Assembly (NCBI RefSeq): GCF_003369915.1
Contig: NC_046677.1
Span: 11,160,001-11,224,000 of the forward strand
DNA: 64,000 nucleotides
Direction: 5' to 3'
From: Drosophila miranda
Taxonomy: Eukaryota > Arthropoda > Insecta > Diptera > Drosophilidae
Within the stretch, counting starts at the first letter, position 1; every line of letters begins with the position of its first letter. Of the stretch, positions 13,118 through 26,037 are shown one piece after another. Made by a program: the position numbers and the translations under genes. The notes under the pieces are model-generated. The model searched no databases. It saw only the letters and a list, made by a program, of their open reading frames with translations, and was not told the origin of the DNA.

Positions 13118-14689
13118 GTACGAAATTTAGCAAGATTATTGCTGGAATGTTGGTTTATTCATGATTTTCGAGTGGAATAAACGATTTTTAGTGTGGAAAT
13201 CATGAATTTAAGCCAAGAAAATGTTGAAATAAATGAAAATAAATGTTCATTTTTGGACTGGTGTTGAAATTTTGATATGAAAACTTCTTTGTGAAAATTA
13301 AAAGTGAAAAAAGTCTCCGTGTGCTTTAAAAAACAATTAAAAATCTTAGCTTAAGGGATGGAAAAAGTGATAGATTCCCCAAAGGATTGGACATTAAACA
13401 AGGAATAATGGAATTTCCAATTAAATATTTATAATTTATAAAGGAATAAGCCTAACCATTGAAGCGTGAAAAATCGAATATGAACCAAAAATATTAATTA
13501 TTTTATAATTTTTAGTGGAGTTTTATTACCATAAAATATATATTTTAATACACACAAATTTGTATGAAAAACTTGAAAATCATCTCAGTTTTTTGTGTGC
13601 CACCAAAAACCACAATTTCCGCATTCAAAGTGAAGTCAGCAGAAAATGTTTTTTGGGGGGTATTTTCCTTGCTTGTGTGTTATCTTATGGTGGAAAAGCA
13701 CACAAAAAACAACAACAACAAAACACACACACAAACACAGAAAATGATGGAAAATAGAGGCGAAGAAGAAAAGAGGAAAAACGAAAGACTTAAGGCACAA
13801 ACTTGAGCGCAATGCCGCATGAAGCATGAAACGGGATATGGTTGATAGATAGGGTCTATCTACTCTGTGGATTATAGGGTATACATACGGATGATAGGGT
13901 ATCCTATACCAGAATTTTTGAAAACATAAATGGCAATCCATAGAGCACTATTTTTTTAACTTTTTCCCACAATATCTGTTTGTATTTAAAAAAAAAACAT
14001 ACAGAAAATAAAGTGGGGTGTGCAGGGGATATTGGGAAATGCAAAAGATTGCAACAGGTCCCTCCCTCCCTCTCCGTCCCTCTCTCTTTCTGTCAATCAA
14101 TTTGGTTAAGGAAATTCAATTAAATTAAGGCACGCAATCGATTAGGAGATATCTAATGTCTTTACATGGCTGATCGTTAGGGAAATCGTTTTGGGAATCA
14201 GGGAAATAATTTGGTAGCCCAAACGATGATGCCTAGAGGGAGATAATTTGGGGAAATTGCTGAAACCACAAGCATTTCTGGGCAGATAAATGCCTTAAGC
14301 ATGTACATACAACTCTCCTCAATTGAGTAATTTCTCAAATGAAACACACATTTCTTCCCCTACTTGCCATAATTCGTATACTTTTCACACTCCTAGCCCC
14401 ATTATCAAGACAATTATTACCATGCAACCAGCTATAATTATACAAAACACAGCAGCAAAAAAATGACACACAAAACGCTAACCCACAGAAAACTCGAATA
14501 AGAAGTAAAAGCCGTGTGTTACCTCAAACAAAATGTCAGGGAAAGAGACGGCACAGCAGCAGCAAAAAAATTATAATCAAAGAAAGAGACTTCCATGCCA
14601 TGCAATGGGGACAACTAAAATTATTATAAAAAGAAACAAAACCAAAAGACGAAAATCATTCATGTGCGGAAAAACCGGCAACATTGTGG

Positions 14690-15045
14690 TGTCCAGAGTT
14701 TTAGAGATGGGGCGTTGATTTTTCATGGATTTACAGATGATGGTATTTTGTACCGTAATTCCCAAAATCATCTTGATTGGATCATTATAGCAGCTGAAAA
14801 TAACTAAAACAGTTTTGGTTTCCCTTATATCTGAGATATGGTTCTGATTTTTGCTAGAGTTATAGATGATCTACCACAAATCCAAAAATCAGCTTGATGG
14901 GATCATATTTGTATTAAATTAAATTAGTTGCGATTTCTTTCATTTTTGAGATATTATGTCCAATTTTTGTGAAGTGATATATGATACTATTATCCATCTC
15001 TACTCCAAATTTCATCTTGTTTGGATAACTATAAGAGCTGAAATA
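14690..15045. repeat. Three degenerate copies of a ~115-125 bp unit
   Basis: Three successive segments share the order: GAGAT, then TGATTTTT or CAATTTTT, then a TAGATGAT-like block, then CCAAAATCATCTTGATTGGA or a variant, then an A/T-rich end with AGCTGAAA. The conserved closing blocks lie near 14761-14800, 14881-14905 and 15004-15045. A diverged single relative (AAATCATTAAAATCGGATAA) is at about 17991-18011, and another at 44548-44570 inside a glycosyltransferase intron. The motif resembles old interspersed repeats common in Drosophila, but I cannot assign a family. Confidence 0.4.
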
Positions 15046-16269
15046 AGAAAAGCAAGTGACCATGCATTCCCTATTTATTCCGAAGAGCAAAGCAAACTGT
15101 TTTCCGCTCATTATAATAGTTTCAAGCCCTATTAATTCGGTTTAAACACTTTCTACATAAACCAATCTTAAAAGAAAATCTGCTTCCCCTTTTCAAAGTT
15201 TTCCATCCAATTTCTTGGCGAAACTTCCCAAAGAATTCAATTATATTCCACTTGCAGCCCAAAAGGTGAATGAGGTTAAGCACAGTCCGCGGAGAGCTGT
15301 TGTTGGGTGCTGTACGTTTTTGCTGCTGGGGTAACAGTGGCGCACCACTGTTTCAGCTTGACCGAAATGATTGTGTTGTGGCCATTATATAAGAAGTGGC
15401 CATGCCACAAAAAAGCCTGGCCCGAAGAAAGAGAAGGACAGCACAGAAAGACACGCCGCGAAAAGAGAGAAGGAAGCAAGCCGTCAGAGCCGCAAAGAGA
15501 GCGGGTCTTCGTTTTGGTGGAGAGGCGGTACACGAGCCACATGTTGCACGAACTAAATACCCACTAACACTGCAGCAACACTCCGATTCGATTCGATCCG
15601 ATTCGATCGATCGGAACTGTGCGTCTTAGTTAGTGACTTGGCCGATATGCTTGGCCTGTTAAATAAGCCGTTAAACTGCATCAAGGTAACAGAAAACGTG
15701 TTGGCCAGGGCTCAAAAGGGGGCGTGCCCGTTGTACACTTACTTTTTACGAGCCGCATATTACTCAGTCGAACATTCTGGCCCGCTGAGAAAGACCCACC
15801 TCCAATTTTCGGGGGCAACACACACCCTCCACCCTCCACACACCCCACACCACACTTCTAAGCAGCTCAGGGCCGCTCCATTGCAAACATTGCGAAAAGA
15901 CTCTTTGGCAAATAAAATGCGGTGCTTGCATACGAGAAAATTCGTATAAAACACATCAATAAACCATATAGACAATTTTTTTGGAACCACTTTACAACGT
16001 CAGCAGCAGTGGCAGCAGCGGCAGCGGTAGCCCCCGTTAACCAGTTGCTGGCAGCAACCTTGATGACGAGTGGCGTCTTCTCTGTGACTGAAGGTTTTTG
16101 GCGGCTTTTTTTTGTTTAATAATTAATTTTGGGCTTTTTTCTGATCATCTTTGATTTGTGAAGTTTTTTCTCGGGGGAAAAAAATATTGGTAGAGGAAAT
16201 TAAGCATGGGAAATTATTATTTTATTGGTGAGAATTTAAAAAAGATTTTTGAAGATGCTGTAGGAGGAA

Positions 16270-16520
16270 AGAGACTCTTAAAAAAAAAAATTAATAAATA
16301 ATAAAAATAAAAATAAAAATAAAATAAATACAAATAATAATTAATAAATAGCAAAAAATAATAGTAATAAATAAATAAATACCAATAAATAATAATAATA
16401 AATAGATAAATACCAATAAATAATAATAATAAATAGACAAATACCAATAAATAATAATAATAAATAAATAAATACCAATAAATAATAATAAATAAATAAA
16501 TACCAATAAAAATTAATAAA
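16270..16520. repeat. AT-only minisatellite (~32-36 bp period)
   Basis: The sequence is built of AATAAT/AATAAATA modules with a recurring ATAAATACCAATAAATAA segment. Its copies near 16375, 16410, 16440, 16475 and 16500 give a period of roughly 32-36 bases. On the minus strand it translates into a long but meaningless Tyr/Ile/Leu-rich frame. No function is evident. Confidence 0.6.
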
Positions 16521-19500
16521 AAAAACAAATAATAGATTTGTGATGTAAAGAGGTCCCTATATTTAAAGATAAAAACTATCTACAGATTGAATATTGTTTC
16601 AGATTGAATGGTATGTGGAAAGGGTTATAAAATATTCCGACTTTTTAGATTCTTTTGAAATGAAAGTGAAGAATATTGTCTATATTGAAAACAAATGGGA
16701 TTTCTTCAGATATGATAGAATTTATTCCTGTAGCACAAAATTTCTCTATTATTTCATGCTAAATGCTCATATAAGATGATTGATAGATGGTACAAGTGAG
16801 TGGCATAGGAAATAGCAAAGAAGAATCCACTCCGTTCCCCACGTCTTCCTTAATGCCCTTTTATTTCTTTTCTTTTTTCGCACATGTTTCCCCCGAATTG
16901 TTTCAATGTTTTTCCCCATCTCTGACGCACTTTACAAACACTAAGACATTAAAACTATTTTAATTTTATTAATCTTTTAGTAAGGTTGAACCCTCAGGGC
17001 AATAATTGTTTAAACCTCTCTCTCAATTTCGGCTAAGTAAAATAAAATTACAGCTTTATAAAGAAATATATGTATAAAAATAAATAAACACACACCTGGA
17101 CATCAGGTTGAACAAAAATTGTGTTGTCCTTTTGCGTCATCGGCTGCAATGTTAAGCAAACAGCAACAAGCGAAAGATATACCAGAAATACCAACAAAAA
17201 GGCAGGCAGGCGGGCAGGCATTCGGGCCGGGCAGAAACGTTAACAACATTAAGTTATGGCCACGATTGTTGGTGTGTTACTAACCTTACTCAATTTTTGT
17301 GTTTATTTTTTTTTTGCTTTTTTTCGGGGCTTTTAACTTTCGAACGAACGCGTTTTTATTATGGGGCTGTGTGTGTTTTTTTTTGTTTCGCCGGCGCATT
17401 TGATTATGTATCTATGAGATACCGATACCGATACAGATACAGATATGTGAGAGAGCTAAACAGATAAATAGATACGAATGCAATGAAGTTGCTTGATTAT
17501 TTTTGGGTCTTGAGAGACTAAAACATGAGTCGGCACTCTAAGTGGGTCAAAGTCTGATTAGCAAGGTCACACACGAGAAATACATACTATATCGTATACG
17601 GGAATTTTTGAGATTGCAAACGAGAAAGAAAGACAGAAAGATAAAGAGGGAGGGAGTCAATAAAATAATAATATTAATACATTTTTTAAATAAATCTAGG
17701 AATTAACATTGAATGAAAGGCAAGGCAAGGCAAGTATGAGATCATGATGGGGAGTCAGAAAGGGAAGGGATATTAGTCAGTTATGAATGGGACAGGTTTC
17801 GGGTAACATTTAGAGGGTCTTTAAGAGAGCTTTTGCTATTATTATAAAGAATTTTAATGGAAATTAAACTTTGGGGACTCATAAATAAAGATTTGGTTTC
17901 TAGTAAAGGTCTTGGGGAATCCACAATTTTCAAGATACGATACTGAAACTTCACAGACTTCCAAATAATGATAATCGGTACCTGAATTCCTAAAATCATT
18001 AAAATCGGATAATAATTACCAGGTTATGAATTGATTGTAACCTGGTCTGTAAAAAGGGTAACCAAAAATATTCCTCTTCCTCCACAAAACATACAAAGCC
18101 TTCAAAGAACACCAAAACGCTTTCCGATAATTTAAATAAAAAATCCGTAAAAAAAAAAGGCTTTAAAAACCAAACGTTTTCGTGTGCTTTGGGAATAACC
18201 CATAAAAGAGGTCACCAAACGAATACATTTTTCCATTCGTCACATGCTTCTTCACCCACTCTATAGTACCGCCACCTGATGCATATGTATACATATTGAC
18301 AGTCATATAACTATTTACGATTCTTCTCACACTTTTTTGGAGAGCCAGCAGCAGCCGCCACTTCCCCAACGTCGCCGTCACTGACGCATTCATCAGATTC
18401 ACGAGTTACATTTTGCAGCAGCAGCAGCGGCTCTTTACAGTCCACTTCCAAGGTGTTTGCTTATTCAGAATGCATTATTTCTGACGTTGAGATATAGGTA
18501 CTAAACACACAGATATTCTATATAGTATAGCCCCTCCACTTATTATTCAAGACGTTTCTGTGTCTCTCCCCCCGCCTCCCACATCAGATGTCACTGTGAT
18601 TGTTCCGCGTGTGTCTGTCTGTCTGTCTGTCCCTCTCAAGTCTCAAGTCTCAATTTACAATTTACATTCATCCGGAAAAAAAACCTGACCAGAGTTAAAG
18701 TTCTGCCTCTCAAAAAACACTTTTCCCTTGTGTTCAAGTCGGAACGAAACCCTTTTGTTTCATCATTTACAGCGTAAAAAGTGCAAAAATAACTAACTTT
18801 AAAGATGATTCACTATTGTCTTTAGCTTAATATTTTCGTATTCTAATATCAACCTTTTCACCCGGTTTTAATGAAGTTGTTTAATGTGTTTTTGTAAGGT
18901 TTTGAACAGACGAAACCTCATAAAAACCGTGTATATTTGCTAGCAAATCTTTTGGGTTTTTCTCCAACCTTTTCTCCTACTGTATCGTATCTTAATAGAG
19001 CAATTTTCTAATCAATCTTTGCCGCAAAAACACTTCGAGTCATGCAACAATACGGAACTCTAGAAAATCGTAACTTTTATGAGGAATATTCTCTAATAAT
19101 CTACACAAATTGTATCCGCCAAATCTGTTTGGTCATGAAAGGTTCTCCTCAGACAATGTAGGAGTATATGTATCTTTTCTCGATGTATCTTCATCGCCCA
19201 GAAAGAGGTTATTGAACTGCCAAGACTTCCACTTTAGTCGGCTGATAGAATTACAGAGATTTTTGTTTCACTTTCAGTCAAGCGATGGGTTGGTTAATTA
19301 GCAGGTTGAGTACTCGCTAGCACTCCTACACATAGCACCCATTGATGCCACACATAGCATCTATATCTTAAATGAAATCCGAAATAAATTATGGATCGGA
19401 CAAGTGCTTTGAGCAGAACGGCACGTGTATGTCATAAAGAGGCAACAGAGGCAGCAAATCAATAAAATACATAACCAAATCAAGAAAATGAGAATGAGAA

Positions 19501-19655
19501 TTTTGTTGACGCAAGTGATTTATGAGGATTATATCAGAGGCGTGGCGGAAAAAAATGGGGGATCTTTAAGAATAAGCTAGATACCATTGAATGGAGTCTT
19601 ATTAAACCCCTTGTTCACTAGGGAACATTCTCTGAATGACGTTGATTTGCTTTAA

Positions 19656-19680
19656 AAATGTTCCCCTAAGCGAAAGGATA
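19656..19680 (-). repeat. Dispersed TATCCTTTCGCTTAGGGGAA motif, copy 2
   Basis: Reverse-strand copy identical over 25 bases to the block at 33174-33198. It lies in AT-rich DNA 600 bases upstream of the ABC-transporter coding start. Confidence 0.55.
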
Positions 19681-20280
19681 CATTCATTTTGAATAAAACA
19701 AACAGAGGACCATTCACCACAAAAAGTAGGGGATTTAAAAAAAATATATATTTCTTTTATGGTAATAACCCAAAAATTAGTAAAGCACAAAAAATAAATA
19801 ATTAATAAATAAATGGAATATTAACAAACAAAAAATTAAAAAAATTTAAAATATATTTAAAAATAAAAACTATAAAACAAGAAAGACAAATAAATTAAAA
19901 GTAAAACTAAAATTAAAAAAATGTATTTAAAAAATATAAATACTAAAAATTAAAAAGAAGACTAAATTAAAAAATAAATAAAATATAAAAATATTAAAAC
20001 CGTAATTTAAATTTTAAACAGAAAAAATATATTCATAAAATAGAAAGAATATCAAAAATATGCCTAAAAAATAATAAATCAGCGTAAAAAATGCACACTC
20101 GTAAACATCGTATAAAAGAAAGATTCCCATTGAATGTGAATCGCAAATCATCGAAAAGCGTATTCCTTGTATAAAACATTCGAAACACCCCCTTGACGCG
20201 CTGTCCCTGTCTAAATAATTAAATAATTCTATAATTTTCATTAATTATTCCACAGAAAAGCATAAGCGAGAACTCTCAAG

Positions 20281-23110
20281 ATGGCGGCCGTGGAAGTGAG
20301 GAATGGCTATAAGTACTATGGCTCCAAATCGAACCCCAAGATTGTGCTCAATCAACTGAATATGAACGTGATGCGTGGCTCCATGTGAGTGGCATACGAA
20401 ATTCCGGTTCGAATTCGACAGATACTTATATATTCAAGAACTTTCTTCCGATAGCTACGGGTTGCTAGGTGCCTCGGGCTGTGGCAAGACCACACTCCTC
20501 TCCTGCCTTGTTGGCCAGCGGCGTCTCAATGGCGGCGAGATAAACGTTTTGGGCGTAAAGCCGGGCTCTCCTGGCAGCGGGGTCCCCGGCTCTCGTGTGG
20601 GCTTCATGCCCCAGGAGATCGCTTTGGTCGCGGAGATGACCGTCAAGGAAACGATCTTTTACTTTGGTCGGATATACGGCCTGACGGATGAGCGGATTCG
20701 TGAGAAATTCAAGCTCTTAAAGGAGTTGCTGCAGCTCCCACCAGCCCGACAAATGATCAAACAATGCAGCGGGGGACAACAGAGGCGTTTGTCCTTTGCC
20801 TGCGCCATGATCCACGACCCGGAGCTCCTCATTTTAGATGAGCCCACAGTGGGCTTGGATCCCATGTTGCGTGAGAAGTGAGTGGAGGATGGAAATCGAT
20901 CTTTTCGGAGAGATTAATCATTGAATTACCTTTTAGAATCTGGGAGTTTCTTGTGGAGACAACCAGAAATAGCAAATTGGCTGTGATCATAACCACACAT
21001 TACATAGAAGAGGCCAAGCAGGCAAATTGTGTAAGGGAAAACCTTATTATTTCTGGTATAAAACATCTCTTAAAACACTTTCTTCCCCCACAGATTGGCC
21101 TCATGCGCAATGGCGTTCTCTTGGCGGAGGATACACCCACAAATATCATGATTCAATTCGGCACACAGTCCATTGAAGATGCCTTTCTTATACTAAGCCA
21201 ACGGCAGGGCAATGAGGATGAGTTGGCCCAAATAATGGATCACAATAAGAATCAGCAGCAGGCCCTGCCAACAGCTGTGCTACCCACAGAAGTGATAGAT
21301 ACCCATGATCCTGGCCTGAGCCTGGAAAAGCCGCCCATTCCCTACGACGAGCCGGTGAATGAGAATCGAAAGAAGGTGTTTTTCACGACCAAAGGAAGGC
21401 TCAAGGCTTTGATGACCAAGAATTTCGTGCAGCTTTTCCGACAGCCATCGTAAGTGGTAGAAAAATCCCCTAAAGATTCCCCCTTTAAACGTCTCCTCTT
21501 TGTTCGTCTTTCAGGGGCATAATTTTCATGCTTTTGTTTCCCATCATCCAATTGTCTTGCTTTTATTTGGCCATCGGCAAAACCCCAAAGAATCTCGAAC
21601 TGGGGATATACTCGGGCGAGGTCAAAAGCTATTCGGAGTGCTTCGACGATAGTCTGGTCACCGTTTACGATTCCAACGACACGTGCAAGTTCCACAAGCT
21701 CTCCTGTCGGTTCATACGAGAGTTGGGCGACGATGTGGCCACGAGGAAGTACTATACCAGCGAATCGGATGCCTTGAGGGATGCCAAAAAGATTCTCACC
21801 GTCGGCTACATTCATTTTTTCCACAACTTTAGTGAATCGATATCATCGGTCCTCGAAGACGGACGCCATGCCAGCGATGGGGCTGTGGACCATGCGGAAT
21901 TGAGTGTTCACATCGATATGACAGGTGGGACACCGCTTAAGCACCGATTTCGTATCTTTAAATGAGAGATTCTTTCTTCTGTTTGTAGATCAACAAGTGG
22001 CATATTTTATTCAACGCAAACTACGTGATAAATTCGCTTCGTTTATGAGTAGCGTGGTCAAGGACTGTAATGCCTCGGCCGCTCTGGTGCAATTGCCAGT
22101 TCAGTTCCAGGAACCCATTTACGGCACTGCAGACATTGAGTTCCAGCAGTATTGTGCCCCCGGTGTTGTTATGACGTGAGTAGGGAACCAGTACGATCTG
22201 CCAATCATTTCTTGGACTCCTTTTCTAATGTTTCTACTTTCTATAATTCATAATTCCATTTTTCCATTGGTTTCTGCTATCCCGAGTATTCAGAGAGGGT
22301 TTTTTGGAACTAAAAGAAGGCACGTTTGAAGATCCCTCTGATCTTTTCTTTTAGCCACAAGAAACCCTTCTTAAATCCATTCGTTCAATGCCTTAACTAT
22401 CCTTAAATCCCACCCATAGAATGGTCTTCTTTTTGGCCACTTTGATGACGGCTGCTGTTTTCATTTCCGAGCGCATGGATGGTATCTGGGATCGCACTCT
22501 GTTGGCTGGTGTTTCGGCCACAGAAATGCTGTGGGCCCATCTTCTGACCCAACTGATAATCATGGCCCTGCAATCGTTTGAGGTTATCATGTACATTGGC
22601 ATTGTTTTCGATACCTACAACAATGGAGACACAACGACCCTGATTGGACTGCTAACACTGACGGCATTCTGTGGCATGTTGTTTGGTAAGCAAAAACATA
22701 TAATAAATTATGGCTTCATTTTATATAATTTCTCTATTTTTTGAAGGCCTCTTCATCTCCGTATTTTGTAAATCCCATACGGAGGCCAATTTTGTGGCCA
22801 CTGGGGCCTTCTATCCCATGATTATACTTTGCGGTAAGTAAATGTAATTTCGTTTCAAAATTATCACACATTAAGGAATGTTTTATTTATGTTTTTAGGT
22901 CTATTGTGGCCCCTGGAGAGCATGCCACAGTTTCTGCAGGATCTGGTGATGGTATTACCCTTTACCATACCCTCCATATCTGCACGAAATGTCATCGAAA
23001 AGGGCTGGTCCATCACCAATGCCAAGGTCTACAATGGTTTCCTTGTGATGGCCGGCTGGACGATCATCTTCTTCGTCCTCTGCCTCATTGGCATCAGGCG
23101 CAAGGCGTAG
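20281..23110 (+). CDS. ABCH-type half ABC transporter (nine coding exons)
   Basis: Spliced model: exons 20281-20384, 20455-20877, 20937-21030, 21094-21449, 21515-21924, 21989-22175, 22420-22685, 22747-22833 and 22899-23110, giving 712 residues. All junctions have GT-AG sites and keep frame. The nucleotide-binding domain comes first: Walker A GASGCGKTT, a MPQE Q-loop, signature CSGGQQRRLS, Walker B LLILDEPTVGLDP and the H-loop ITTHYIEEA. A linker of about 90 residues follows, then an ABC2-type membrane domain with one helix near the start, a large N-glycosylatable external loop with cysteines, and about five closing helices. This order and the DEPTVGLDP form fit insect ABCH transporters; in D. 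melanogaster these are CG9990 (snu), CG11147 and CG33970. Snu acts in export of cuticle barrier lipids, so lipid export is a reasonable guess. CG11147 is the likeliest ortholog by neighbourhood, unchecked. A 5'-UTR acceptor probably lies at 20265. Confidence 0.92.
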
Positions 23111-23429
23111 GGCGTAGGGCGTAGGGCGTTTCTTTTTGGGTTTTAATATACACAATTTATTCAGGGGGGCCCTTCACTTTAGATCGTATTGTATTAGCAT
23201 TTCTTCATAGGCGATTTTACACACACATACACACCACTCCCACACCACACACACACACAAACACATATCGTATCGTTGTAGTATCTATGTAATTTAATAA
23301 TTATCGGAAGCATATCACTCGCATATCATATGTTGTAGACCTCTCATCAAACAAAAAAACAAAACAAAACAGAAGAAAACTTTCATACCAACGAAATGCA
23401 ACGCTTTTATTGTGCTAAAAGTGTGTTAG

Positions 23430-24045
23430 AATGTACTAAAAAAACAACTCGTAATAAGGTCTAAAGGTGTCTCACAAAAATATTTATACTACACTGCACA
23501 ACAAAAATCGTATTCATAAAAGAAAAGAAAAACAAAACCAATAAAATTTCATATAAAAATCGATTGTGACATGTACTAAAGTTTAGTACAGGGAAGAATA
23601 ATGATTGCTAAACGAAATGTTAGTAATTTTTGCAAAAAGGAATTTAGAAAAAAACCTACGAATCTATGTACTAAATTATAGTGTACTAAAAATGTATAAT
23701 AATTTAAATGGAAATTTTAAATCAACCAAAAATACAAATCTAAATAAATTGAGCTAAACATTGACTTTTTTTTTGGTGGTACTACATTTTAATACATATT
23801 TTATTTTTAATTTTAAACTTAATTAACCTTTTTCAATTGTGCTAAATTTATTACACATTTTATTTTCAGTTTTGGGCTGCAGAATAACAAATCTGTATAA
23901 ATTGAGATGCGAATATTTTAGTTCGAGTGTACTAAATTTTAGTACATTTTTCTTTGAAGCGAAAAAAACATTAAAGGCAATGTATTCCAATATAAATATA
24001 GTTATAAACCTTTTTTTATTGGGGTTAAAATAGTACTAAAATTGT
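23430..24045. repeat. Cluster of GTACTAAA motifs
   Basis: GTACTAAA or its reverse complement recurs near 23434, 23574, 23583, 23667, 23684, 23928, 23937 and 24032 in AT-rich DNA after the transporter gene. Two sites are local palindromes: TACTAAAGTTTAGTA at 23575 and TACTAAATTTTAGTA at 23929. Related GCTAAA forms occur between them. Spacing is irregular, so this is not a simple tandem repeat. Function is unknown. Confidence 0.45.
23540..23545 (+). promoter_or_regulatory. Candidate poly(A) signal, ABC transporter
   Basis: This AATAAA lies 430 bases after the transporter stop codon and is followed by T-rich sequence. It is the first canonical hexamer on this strand that I see after the stop. 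It would give a 3' UTR of about 450 bases, which includes one GTACTAAA-type motif. Confidence 0.45.
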
Positions 24046-24781
24046 TTCATTAGCATAAACATTAACTAAAAGTCAGTTTTGTAGATTTTTTTGGAAAAAG
24101 TAGAATTTAAATGACTTGCTAATTACTTGAATAGCTCCATTTCAACAGTTAATTTTTACTAATTGAAGCATTGAAGCACACCACGTAATACTCCATGCTC
24201 CGAACATTTTCTCAAAAGACCAAAACTTCCCTTTCAATAGAGAACGCTTTAAATCCTTAATTAACTTTGCAAGTCCGAACTAAAAGTTAACCAAAGAGTA
24301 AACTCTACAAAGGAATAGAGAGAAAAAAGCCATTTAATGCCCCGCCCACCCACAGTGTCAACAAGTTTTCTCAATATTTGTCTTCATATGAAATTCAAAG
24401 CAGCGCAAAACTAAAGCGAAAGTTCCTTAAACATTCTGCCCCCCCTTAAAAAAAACACACAGATATATATATATATATGCATCATATATATCTTATATAT
24501 ATAAAATAGTCGGTTCTGTCTGTGTGTGGGCCAAGGACAAGGACACGTTCACGTTCACGACGACGACGATGTCGAGGATGTCGAGGACGTGGCAAAGTTG
24601 CTGACACACTTCGGGCCTTAAAAGTGCTAGACAGAAAGTCTGCTCCGGTTGGCTGGGATTTCCCGTAGTCCCCCATCTGGGGCTGGGGGCTGCCCACTCC
24701 AGACCCCACCCCTCCCGCCGGCTGTCTGACAACAGACATTTTTATTACAAAACTTTATCTTTGCCAAATACGAGACCAACG

Positions 24782-24782
<1 letters not shown>

Positions 24783-24812
<30 letters not shown>
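24783..24812. repeat. (ACG)n microsatellite
   Basis: About ten uninterrupted CGA/ACG trinucleotides. It sits in non-coding DNA and no frame through it looks like a protein. Confidence 0.8.
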
Positions 24813-24815
<3 letters not shown>

Positions 24816-26004
24816 GGAGAAAAATATATAAAAAGCCAATGGTTCTGAGAGTGTGTGGCGTATCTGTGCATCTGTGTGTATGTCTGCCTGATGGTTGGGT
24901 GGGTGGCTGTGCGGGCTGGGTGCCAAAGTGTCGTTTGGCATTTTATATAACTTGCATAAAATGTGCAAAGCTGGTAAATTGTTGTTGGGCAGAAAGTGTG
25001 CGTAAAAGTTGAAGGAGTACTCGTCCTCTACTTGTTGCCGACCAGAAAGGGAATATTTTTAGGGTTTTACGGATGCAAATTGCTGGCTGTAAGTGAGAGC
25101 GAAATTGATGCAGACATCAGGTTTGAAGGAGATATGCATGTGAAAAAGAATGATAAAGAGCGTGTAAGAGAAAATAAATGGAATGACGAGTGTTGGAAGG
25201 TTTTAAAGTGGAAAAGCAAAGTCATTTCTATGTTTAATATTCATAAAAAAGTTCTTAAATTATTTTTGGCTGAGTAAGTGACGAATACGATAACTTTTTT
25301 CATCCCACAGGTGTGTATTTTCCTTAGTAGTAGTAGCAGATTTTTTTCCCCTTAAAATCATACATTAAATCGGAATAATGATTAAATCAATACACATTTA
25401 ATTACATTTAAATTTGAAACAAATTCCGCTATATTTCATAATTTTTCCTTCCATAGAAACCTCTTATATCAACCTAAATTCCTCCATCCTTCGTGGATTC
25501 TCAAAACTTAAATGAATATTAATTTTCATTCACATTAATTTATGCACAATTTGCGCCAGAGAAATTCCGTAGCTTAATTTCTGGTCTGCCACACAAACAC
25601 AAGCATGAAAACTATCTCCAGGGTATACCGGGGACAGACGGCAGGCAGACAAACAAACAAGCAGAGTTTTCCATGTTTTCCAGAGTTTTCCCCATCAGTG
25701 GGTCAAGTTTTTCCAACCCAAAATGTAGTCAAATGGCAAAAGTTTTCCTCGAGTCTCGTTCTCGGCATCGGTGTGTCTCGACTATAAAAACACAATTTTG
25801 TGGCCAACAAAAAGTGAAAATTCTATGACCTTTTGCAACAATTTAAAAGCAACAAACAATAAAAACAAATTTTGGGGGGGAGACAGAAGGTCAATCCCCC
25901 CCATATGCGCCAAGCCCTTTTTCTCTGGTCTAAAGAGAAAATTTCGTTACAACTTTTGCTCCATTTCGTGCATATATAAAATTTTCCCAGGAAAAGCGAG
26001 CGGG

Positions 26005-26005
<1 letters not shown>

Positions 26006-26033
<28 letters not shown>
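26006..26033. repeat. (GA)n microsatellite
   Basis: Fourteen uninterrupted GA dinucleotides. Such tracts can bind GAGA factor in flies, but no gene start is seen near this one. Confidence 0.8.

Positions 26034-26037
<4 letters not shown>

Larger units (their letters stand above)
13118..20265. other. Non-coding stretch upstream of ABC transporter
   Basis: No coding region is supported. It may be a long first intron of the ABC-transporter gene if the exon near 12.9 kb is real. Visible contents are a repeated TATAGGGTAT motif near 13.85 kb, three degenerate repeat units at 14.69-15.05 kb, and a GATTCGATTCGAT run near 15.59 kb. An AT-only minisatellite lies at 16.27-16.52 kb, a relative of the degenerate repeat at 17.9-18.0 kb, TCTG repeats near 18.62 kb and extremely A-rich DNA at 19.78-20.03 kb. 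Confidence 0.45.

Noticed and set aside
20878..20936. Unspliced start of the transporter's third exon reading frame
   Set aside because: It is intron sequence; the phase-2 junction AA|A ATC TGG gives the expected continuation of the nucleotide-binding domain.
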